From Capitulum mitella (taxonomy: Eukaryota; Arthropoda; Thecostraca; Pollicipedomorpha; Pollicipedidae): a stretch of DNA of 64,000 nucleotides. Location of the stretch: NCBI GenBank assembly GCA_030062745.1, contig CP099848.1, positions 19,703,081 through 19,767,080 of the forward strand, in the 5' to 3' direction. The translations under genes were made by a program, and so were the position numbers. Under the pieces are notes generated by a model. It was not told the origin of the DNA. It saw nothing but the letters and a program-made list of their open reading frames with translations, and made no database searches. The number at the start of each line of letters is the position of its first letter. Position 1 is the stretch's first letter. Below are positions 60,755 through 64,000 of this stretch, piece after piece.

Positions 60755-63700
60755 CACACACACATATATATATATTTATTTATTTATTTATATATATATG
60801 CATGCGTACTAATGTGCCAAAGGTAGTTTTATTAGGATGTTTAAGTGCATATTTCATACAGATCGACATGTTGCAAAGCAAATCTGGACCAAGTCACAAG
60901 ATAGTTGACCTTGACCTTCACGGACCCTAGTATACGTAAATGTACCAATGTGCGCATACGTGTTTTTATTAGTCTGAATGCATATTTCATACAAACCGAC
61001 ATGTTGCAAAGCAAATCTGGATCAGGTCACAAGCTAGTTGACCTTGACCTTTGATGACCTTGACCCGCACCGACCCTGGCTTTGGTCTTGTTACATCCAT
61101 CATTTATGCCCGAATGATGTCGGACGATTATGTTCAAACGGCAATCTGACGTAGAACGGTAGTCCTTTCGTAAGATTCCCATTTGTCAGCGATAACCGTA
61201 ATTTTCGTTAAGTCTATTTGGCTTCAAATGTTTATACCTCAAAAATTTCCAGCCGATTTTTGATTTTTTGCGTCAGTCGACGAGTTATTCATTTGCCTTA
61301 TACGTCACCAAGTAGCAGCGACCATCTCTAGTCCGTTCTCGAGATTTTCAAGAAAAACAAGTGAGAGGCACAAAACTGCGCTGTTACCATGAGCGTGTTA
61401 ATTCTGCGCTTGTTATACCTCGTATTCAGATTAGATTCAAGCGGTCCCGGTAGCCATTAATTGTGGGCGATCCAGCTGAAACAAACCATGCCGCCCTACT
61501 CCGACGAATCAGTCACACAGCGCAGAAGCAGACGCTGATACCGATGCTCGACGGTGATCACATAAGCAGATTAAGCATATCACGAAGACATTGGTTCACA
61601 CAGACCTCCGGGGCTTTGGGTACCCTTTTGTTCTTTAGGGCGTCTTTCTAAACATCGGGAATATTTTCATGTCACAGGAGAGGCGTCCTTTGAGCCCTCG
61701 GGGCGTCCCTCAAGAGTTTGGGGCGGCCTTTTGTTCTTTAGGGCGTTCCTTTAGCCATCAGAACATGTTTTCAGCCCCCAGGGGCGCCGTTAAAACTCTC
61801 GGGGACGACCCCCAGGAGTTTGGGCGCCCTTCTGTTCTTTAGAGCATTCTTCTTATTTCCATGACATGGTGTCATGCGTCAGATGCGCCCTTTGAACTAT
61901 TGGGGACGCTCCTCCAGGTTTTGGGACGTCCAGACTCTTTAGGGTGTCGCCCTAGCTTTCGAAACATATTTTCAGACCGCAGAGATGTGTTCTGAGTTCT
62001 CAGGAGCACCCTCCATGTTTTAAGGCACCCTGTTATACTTGAGGGCGTTCTTCTAGACCTCGCGACATATTTTCAGACCACAGGGGCGTTCTTTGAGCCC
62101 TCGGGGTCACCCCTTCGGGGTTTGGAACTCCTTTTTATTTGCTGGACGCTTCGTCTTCTCCTGGTCTTTCTGGATGTCAGCATGTATCTTCAAAACACAG
62201 GGGCGCCCTTTGGGGCCCTAGAGGTGCCTTTTGGGCCCTCGGGACGCCCTTTGAGTCATCAAGCCTCCTGTGGATGTGGCGCCCTTTTATTATTTAGGGC
62301 CTCCTTGTAGCCCTCGGGACATAGACTGCAGGGATGTCCGAATGAGCACTCGGGGACGCTCCTCCAGTTCGTCCGGAGGTTTGGGACGCCCTTTTGTTTT
62401 CCAGAGTGTCCTAGACTTCATGACGTATTTTGGGATCATAAGGCTGCCCTTTCAGCCCTTGGGGGCACCCCTTGAAGGTTTTGGGTGCCTTTTTATTCTC
62501 TAGGGCATCCTTTTCGCAGTCGGGATGATTTTAGACCTCAGGGGCGCCCTTTGAAGTCTCGGGGAGGGGATTTCTCCATGATTTAGGGGCCCTTGAGTCT
62601 TCATGATCACTAAGTTCAGTTGGGTTGTTGATTCCCTCCCATCCTCGGGACATTTTCAGTCCTCATGAGTCGCACGTAAAGACCTCGAGAGCATAACTTG
62701 TGCCTTCGGCGCCCTATTATCATCTGACGCTGTCCCTGTCCAAGCACGCGAGCAGGCGGGGCCGTAAGTGTTTCCCATTCGCGACACAGTTTCTTGACCT
62801 TTGAAATCTAACAAACGGAATGTCAGCTGTAGTTTGTCATACAACGCCCGGAAAAAATGATTTGCACCCCCGCCCTACCTATTCTTCGCAGGGGCGGGCC
62901 CAGCGGCTCGATTTAGGGTAGGGCATGCAACCAGACTTTTGCTGGGTATGGATGTTAGACCAGCGAATCAGCGAATCAGCGACTGGGATGGGGGATGAAA
63001 GACGCTGGCCGTGGGTTCGGAGTGTCCAGCGACCTCAAACTGTGATTGTGTTGTATTTTTTTGGGGGGGGAATGACTATTTGACCGCGTAATCGCGGTCA
63101 GGGGTCAGGGCCGAGATGGCCCCCTGGATCCGCCTATGATTCTTGGTGGATTGCAGTCAGTTTGTCCCCCCCCCCCATTTTCTGAGCCGTGGCTACATCC
63201 ATGATCATCACCTCTCTGGACCCGTCTCTTCTGCCTTCGACCTGTAAATGCATATTTGTTCAGAATCGATGACTGGCCTCTTGACTGGCCTGCTGGTGTT
63301 TCAGGTGACGACATGGAGACCGAGTTTGAGTTTCTGCTACAAGAGGCTGAGACGGTGGACAGTAGCGTGCCGCCTGCGCGTACGGTCCACTGCAGAATAC
63401 AGTTTGCAAACCCCATCAGGTCAGTGGACACACATCCCTCTCTAGTCGTGCCTTTTAATCGTTCCATTTACAGGACTTGTGTAGCCCTGAACGTAGGCGG
63501 AATCGAATCACGAGCGGTGTCCAGCTAATCTTTTATTGGCCTCCAAGGGGTCTTGACTCGAAGCTTGCTTTCTTGTTGGAATGCCCAGACTGTTCGTCTA
63601 TTATCTGTTCCATCTCTTTTGCTGACTCTCCTGCTGGAATGATACCATGTAAACTTCATGTAATCAAAATATTCGCACACCACTGAAATTGCTCTTCCCT

Positions 63701-63882
63701 TTTTAGCATCGGTGTTGGAAAGTAAAAGTTGTCTAAATCGTCACTAGGTGGCGTGTGATGCGATCAAGTCCTAATAGCTGTCGGTGTCTGGCAGGTCGTA
63801 CGTGGACCGCCGTCGGCGGTACGGTCGTCAGCGGGGACTTGGACACATCGTCCAGTTCATCATCCATATGGGGCGTAGTGAC
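27184..63882 (+). CDS. cGAS-like receptor (Mab-21 / nucleotidyltransferase family), 800 residues, 3' end beyond window
   Basis: A predicted cyclic-dinucleotide synthase of the cGAS-like receptor family. Exons: 27184-27355, 39987-40144, 48915-49117, 54007-54185, 55280-55521, 56450-56671, 57441-57740, 57991-58188, 58470-58811, 59114-59294, 63305-63419, 63795-63882. All phases agree; the total is 2400 bp. The core carries LLSVGSSYEH (GS at residues 103-104), NEPDEYDYMVRL (E116, D118) and VSVDLTLAV (D282), the same order and near-identical spacing as the catalytic motifs of vertebrate cGAS. GFYMVPTEP, TAWRVSM, SYFFAEHNVML match later Mab-21 landmarks. No zinc-thumb H-x5-CC-x6-C is seen. The N-terminus MGCAGS fits N-myristoylation. 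Residues 493-800 form an unrecognised, mostly helical extension. Family knowledge: cGLRs sense nucleic acid or other ligands and signal through STING-type receptors. Ligand and product are unknown. The last exons are joined by phase only. Confidence 0.85.
27539..28746 (+). mobile_element. TTAA-flanked piggyBac-like MITE, family 1 copy B
   Basis: TTAA at 27535-27538 and 28747-28750; same inverted ends as copy A (CCCTATTCCCGG / CCGGGAATAGGG); 1208 bp; the same orientation and highly similar along its length. It lies in cGLR intron 1. Non-coding. Confidence 0.85.
28751..30480 (+). other. cGLR intron 1 segment, no gene recognised
   Basis: Moderate-GC stretch with two short open frames (28756-29010 and 29010-29312) that overlap by one base but show no family I recognise and no clear splice sites. 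Treated as non-coding intron. Confidence 0.4.
30490..31410 (+). repeat. About 715-bp-period direct repeat, 2 partial copies
   Basis: CATTGAACTCTC followed by GGTGTGGTTCA occurs in both 30490-30730 and 31208-31410 with the same surrounding order (AAGCTTCAG/AAGCTACTC, GAATTACG, TTTTGACTGTGGG/TTTTGACCGTGGG). Two diverged copies in one orientation. Confidence 0.65.
30965..31200 (+). repeat. Dispersed repeat, arm of an inverted pair
   Basis: Matches the reverse complement of 32865-33085. Shared segments include the CTTCTGCCAGAAATGTTTT type end and the ATCTGTT...GCCATCA middle. The translated peptides of the two arms both end HSFCQKCF, which shows homology though neither is a credible gene. Confidence 0.65.
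31612..32740 (+). mobile_element. TTAA-flanked MITE, family 3 copy A (right end unclear)
   Basis: Starts after TTAA at 31608-31611 with CCCGCGCAGTGGAAGGG. Similar in order to the element at 60050-61397: GGAAACGGAAAGAGCTAGAG, a 145-bp internal duplication built on CATATTTCATA...CGACATGT, and TTTTTGCGTCAATCGACGAG near the end. No TTAA on the right, so the end is truncated near 32740. Confidence 0.7.
32865..33085 (-). repeat. Dispersed repeat, opposite arm of the inverted pair
   Basis: Reverse-complement relative of 30965-31200; the two arms enclose a MITE and about 1.66 kb. Confidence 0.65.
33090..34330. other. cGLR intron 1 segment, nothing recognised
   Basis: AT-rich intron sequence with no open frame beyond about 80 codons, no repeat that I could match within the window and no splice-like exon. 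Confidence 0.5.
34334..35190 (-). mobile_element. TTAA-type MITE, family 2, truncated, minus orientation
   Basis: The reverse complement aligns with 36440-37332: GGAACTAATTTT, CGCGAGAGCCTGTTTATT, GACATGTGTTG. The outer end reads TTAGCCGGCGCCCGACTG, a mutated TTAACCCGCGCCCGACTG terminus. The other terminus is missing. Confidence 0.7.
35620..35850. repeat. Degenerate short tandem repeat (CACAGGGGCGCCTTTTGAA type)
   Basis: Units built on CACAGGGGCGCCTTTTGAA...ATCACATGATC recur about every 65 bp, with relatives at 36075, 37360, 8609 and the large block at 61600-62650. Confidence 0.55.
36111..37332 (+). mobile_element. TTAA-flanked MITE, family 2 full copy
   Basis: TTAA at 36107-36110 and 37333-37336; 1222 bp. 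The left region has GTCCCCGACTGGGG and the right region CCCCAGTCGCCC...CGCGGG, the family's G/C-rich ends. Inside are the AGGTCA-rich tract at 36250-36290 and CGCGAATAAAGCTCCGCCA. Non-coding. Confidence 0.75.
37790..38110. repeat. 179-bp tandem duplication
   Basis: CATTGGACCTATAT at 37796 and CATTGGATCTATAT at 37975 start two copies that share TACTTGAGCCGTCGT, GTCAGATCTCA and CAACGTCGT/TAACGTCGT. Confidence 0.8.
39081..39117. repeat. (ATACCT)n hexanucleotide repeat
   Basis: About six units of ATACCT with one interruption in cGLR intron 1. Confidence 0.9.
39920..39986 (+). repeat. 44-bp duplication carrying a decoy splice acceptor
   Basis: CTGTGACCTGTCTCTGCCCC AG GCAGCGGGCTGGAC at about 39929-39955 is repeated 44 bp later as the real exon 2 acceptor region (AG at 39985-39986, then GCGGCGGGCCGGAC). 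The decoy AG is at 39941-39942. Using it would add 44 nt and shift the frame. Confidence 0.8.
39987..40144 (+). CDS. cGLR exon 2 (helix and GS motif)
   Basis: Acceptor GTGCCCCCAG ends at 39986; donor GTGGGC at 40145; phase 1 in, phase 0 out. Encodes a helix (VEAAVERLVQRIII) and then FLLSVGSSYEHYK, the NTase GS motif, with the YEH that also follows it in vertebrate cGAS. Confidence 0.9.
41351..41384. repeat. (TA)n microsatellite
   Basis: TA dinucleotides with one GA interruption in cGLR intron 2. Confidence 0.9.
42580..42756 (+). promoter_or_regulatory. Orphan GC-rich segment resembling a first exon with E-boxes
   Basis: An isolated CpG-rich patch in cGLR intron 2. Two CACGTG E-boxes (42666-42671 and 42675-42680) precede ATG at 42723, followed by MSDGHGFRG and a consensus donor GTGAGT at 42751, phase 1. 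It could be an alternative first exon for the later cGLR exons (exon 5 and exon 11 accept phase 1), a nested gene start, or chance. Confidence 0.25.
43735..44045 (-). mobile_element. tRNA-derived SINE, minus strand
   Basis: On the minus strand a tRNA-like head has AGCTCACTCGGTAGAGTGG (A box, 44011-44029) and GGGTTCGAGTCAC (B box, 43975-43987). The body runs left to a T-run on the + strand near 43733-43741, i.e. an A tail on the element strand. Acceptor stem does not pair. Confidence 0.65.
44927..46263 (+). mobile_element. TTAA-type MITE, family 2, copy split by a SINE
   Basis: Left end CCCGCCCCCGATTGGGGGG after a mutated TTAA (GTAA, 44923-44926); right end CAGTCGGGCGCGGG before TTAA at 46264-46267. 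Homologous to 36111-37332 apart from a 577-bp insertion at about 45172-45748. It shares its right TTAA with the next copy. Confidence 0.7.
45172..45748 (-). mobile_element. SINE-like insertion inside a MITE
   Basis: Interrupts the alignment of the host MITE to its relatives; AATACT occurs on both sides (45166-45171 and 45743-45748), a likely target duplication. On the minus strand a tRNA-like head reads GGTGGCGCGGTTAGTAAGTG (about 45671-45690), with a degenerate B box at about 45624-45634. The 175-codon minus-strand open frame across it is not recognised. Confidence 0.5.
46268..47492 (+). mobile_element. TTAA-flanked MITE, family 2, second tandem copy
   Basis: Left TTAA 46264-46267 followed by CCCGTCCCGACTGGG; right end CCAGTCGGGCGCGGG before a mutated TTAA (ATAA, 47493-47496). 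1225 bp, non-coding, the same orientation as the copy just upstream. Confidence 0.75.
47500..48010. other. CpG-rich island inside cGLR intron 2
   Basis: Very GC-rich, with several overlapping long frames on both strands caused by composition. The cGLR core reads straight across from exon 2 to exon 3 (YEHYK|VNEPDEYD), so no exon is missing here. Promoter, enhancer or repeat origin is undetermined. Confidence 0.45.
48540..48914 (+). repeat. Degenerate 22- to 24-bp minisatellite ending at exon 3 acceptor
   Basis: Variants of GTTTGACCCCTGAGTGACCC recur at both ends of this stretch, and the last unit runs into the exon 3 acceptor (CCTGGCGCGCCTCAG). Confidence 0.7.
48915..49117 (+). CDS. cGLR exon 3 (catalytic E-x-D)
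   Basis: Acceptor GCGCCTCAG ends at 48914; donor GTGAGG at 49118; phase 0 in, phase 2 out. Encodes VNEPDEYDYMVRLDGL with the metal-binding E116 and D118, then a loop and HGFGRLKLAEHCRPLWAEF. Confidence 0.9.
51019..51294 (+). pseudogene. hAT transposase N-terminal BED-finger exon, decayed
   Basis: A 99-codon frame from 51019 to 51318 with an acidic N-terminus and then FTYVLCRPKE...SNLKAHIKRKH, a BED zinc-finger pattern. The second Cys of the expected C-x2-C is Lys64 (C61, H81 and H86 remain), so the zinc site looks damaged. A donor-like GTGAGA at 51295 after YFQ suggests an original splice to the lost catalytic part. Confidence 0.7.
52640..52775 (+). mobile_element. Fragment of TTAA MITE family 1
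   Basis: Ends in GGGAATAGGG followed by TTAA (52776-52779), identical to the family 1 right terminus, preceded by GACAAGCAAAAAGACACGG like the family's GGCAAGCAAAAAACCCGAG. The left end is not found. Another TTAA-CCCGTCTCCGGCCG terminus begins at 52791-52808. Confidence 0.55.
54007..54185 (+). CDS. cGLR exon 4
   Basis: Acceptor TCCTCCTGGTGACAG ends at 54006; donor GTCAGT at 54186; phase 2 in, phase 1 out. Encodes DKLRDHFLALVREAVAEP, SLCGCSGK and VGVLHYILQLPPEQRFFLAI. The hAT element lies only 20 bp upstream of it. Confidence 0.8.
55280..55521 (+). CDS. cGLR exon 5 (third catalytic Asp)
   Basis: Acceptor CCGGGCAG ends at 55279; donor GTGGGT at 55522; phase 1 in, phase 0 out. Encodes ISVTCDGPSVKLAVAFPT and then LVSVDLTLAVGLQGWP with D282, the third metal ligand. 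Confidence 0.9.
55529..55690 (+). repeat. 21-bp minisatellite after exon 5 donor
   Basis: About seven units of CTGATCCCCAGCCGTGGTGTC type begin 7 bp after the exon 5 donor. Each unit carries CCCCAG, an acceptor-like triplet context. The repeat is open in one frame but that frame is not the exon's. Confidence 0.85.
56450..56671 (+). CDS. cGLR exon 6
   Basis: Acceptor GCCGGGCAG ends at 56449; donor GTCAGG at 56672; 74 codons, phase 0 to 0. Encodes GFYMVPTEPHWSQPC, TAWRVSMSSCEMEL and VLRVLKIITSQLSEPETLLN. GFY-V-P and W-R-S are Mab-21 landmarks shared with cGAS. Confidence 0.9.
57441..57740 (+). CDS. cGLR exon 7 (end of Mab-21 core)
   Basis: Acceptor CGCCGACAG ends at 57440; donor GTGGGT at 57741; 100 codons, phase 0 to 0. 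Encodes NTYMLKTLFFFELETDETLE, LSSVSRHVLRILDALEQALR, NLRSYFFAEHNVMLRR and an acidic tail. The LK-T-FFF and YF-E-N-L patterns match the C-terminal lobe of cGAS. Confidence 0.9.
57991..58188 (+). CDS. cGLR exon 8 (C-terminal extension)
   Basis: Acceptor CGGGCCTCAG ends at 57990; donor GTGAGT at 58189; 66 codons, phase 0 to 0. Encodes Arg/Gln-rich helices such as HRRRVRQEERLIDAWLRLQR and SSLQIRYLDQLLRAVC. No family recognised. Confidence 0.8.
58470..58811 (+). CDS. cGLR exon 9 (C-terminal extension)
   Basis: Acceptor CCGTCTCCACAG ends at 58469; donor GTCAGA at 58812; 114 codons, phase 0 to 0. Encodes ITPALRLAARHLFPDGQLG, alanine/leucine-rich helices, GRTLVRALRVLGAQTGNERA and GEEEQRRELVPLRQMAQFAA. 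Confidence 0.8.
59114..59294 (+). CDS. cGLR exon 10 (C-terminal extension)
   Basis: Acceptor CTGACCTCAG ends at 59113; donor GTGAGT at 59295; phase 0 in, phase 1 out. Encodes ELEERALQGQSWAQELLQLA and VRLVFTPERGRTVSCLVRPS. Confidence 0.75.
60050..61397 (+). mobile_element. TTAA-flanked MITE, family 3 full copy
   Basis: TTAA at 60046-60049 and 61398-61401; ends CACGCACAGTGG on the left and CCATGAGCGTG on the right are imperfect inverted repeats. 1348 bp. Holds GGAAACGGAAAGAGCTAGAG, TA and CA microsatellites at 60720-60802, a duplicated CATATTTCATACA...CGACATGTTG segment and TGACCTTGACC tracts near 60905 and 61040. Lies in cGLR intron 10. Confidence 0.75.
60720..60802. repeat. Compound (TA)n/(CA)n/(TTTA)n microsatellite
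   Basis: TA run, then CACACACACA, a second TA run and TTTA repeats. The sister MITE at 31612 has only a short version near 32135-32160, so this expanded after insertion. Confidence 0.9.
61600..62650. repeat. About 1.05-kb degenerate tandem repeat block
   Basis: Variants of GGGGCGCCCTTTGAGCCCTC, TTTGGGGCGCCCTTTTGTTCTTTAGGGC and ACATATTTTCAGACC recur in the same order. Copies are diverged, of roughly 110-190 bp. Related short copies occur at 8609, 35620-35850, 36075 and 37360. Confidence 0.65.
63305..63419 (+). CDS. cGLR exon 11 (assigned by phase)
   Basis: Acceptor GGTGTTTCAG ends at 63304; donor GTCAGT at 63420; phase 1 in, phase 2 out, matching exon 10. Encodes DDMETEFEFLLQEAETVDSS and TVHCRIQFANPI. 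Could belong to a separate downstream gene, but its phase and the codon usage agree with cGLR. Confidence 0.65.
63795..63882 (+). CDS. cGLR exon 12, last exon in window
   Basis: Acceptor GTCTGGCAG ends at 63794; donor GTGAGT at 63883; phase 2 in, phase 0 out. Encodes SYVDRRRRYGRQRGLGHIVQ and FIIHMGRSD. The gene continues past the window. Confidence 0.65.
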
Positions 63883-64000
63883 GTGAGTGTGACGCTGATA
63901 CGATATCTTTCTCTGATCATGGTAAGCGGAGGGCGTGTGAATGGCCTGAAGTTGTTGATACCTTTTTCGATTTCGCGATCGAAAGCTGCAAGCAGCATAG

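Overview
This is a window of animal (metazoan) genomic DNA, not bacterial. It holds multi-exon genes with GT/AG introns, GC-rich exons that strongly prefer codons ending in C or G, long AT-richer introns, tRNA-derived SINEs, a hAT DNA transposon, TTAA-flanked MITEs and many mini- and microsatellites. The repeat landscape (TTAA-bounded MITEs full of TGACCT/AGGTCA repeats) suggests a marine invertebrate. An arthropod such as a crustacean is possible, but the species cannot be fixed from the sequence.

Layout, both genes on the + strand. (1) Positions 2-11317 hold the 3' part of an ANKIB1-like RBR (Ariadne-type) E3 ubiquitin ligase. Nine exons join in phase to an exact 611 codons including the stop. 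The RING-IBR-RING core lies upstream of the window. (2) Positions 11318-27050 are intergenic: a GC-rich 3' flank with a 77-bp tandem repeat, a 153-bp satellite, a 1.8-kb degenerate short-unit repeat block, a SINE and one MITE. (3) Positions 27184-63882 and beyond hold the main find: a cGAS-like receptor (cGLR, Mab-21/nucleotidyltransferase fold). Twelve exons join in phase to exactly 800 codons and the gene runs off the right edge.

The cGLR has the GS motif, an E-x-D pair and the later third Asp in the right order, so the metal-binding catalytic triad is intact. It starts with a textbook N-myristoylation signal with an adjacent Cys. It lacks the zinc-thumb motif of vertebrate cGAS. It carries at least 300 residues, mostly helical by composition, after the Mab-21 core, which I do not recognise. 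Proteins of this family synthesise cyclic dinucleotides after sensing a ligand; the ligand and product here cannot be read from sequence.

The cGLR introns are large (12.6, 8.8, 4.9 and 4.0 kb) and rich in transposons. A 3.67-kb hAT element with perfect 8-bp target-site duplications sits 20 bp upstream of the exon 4 acceptor. Several minisatellites abut splice sites. At least three families of TTAA-bounded, piggyBac-like MITEs are present. No true tRNA, rRNA, CRISPR or further confident protein gene was found.
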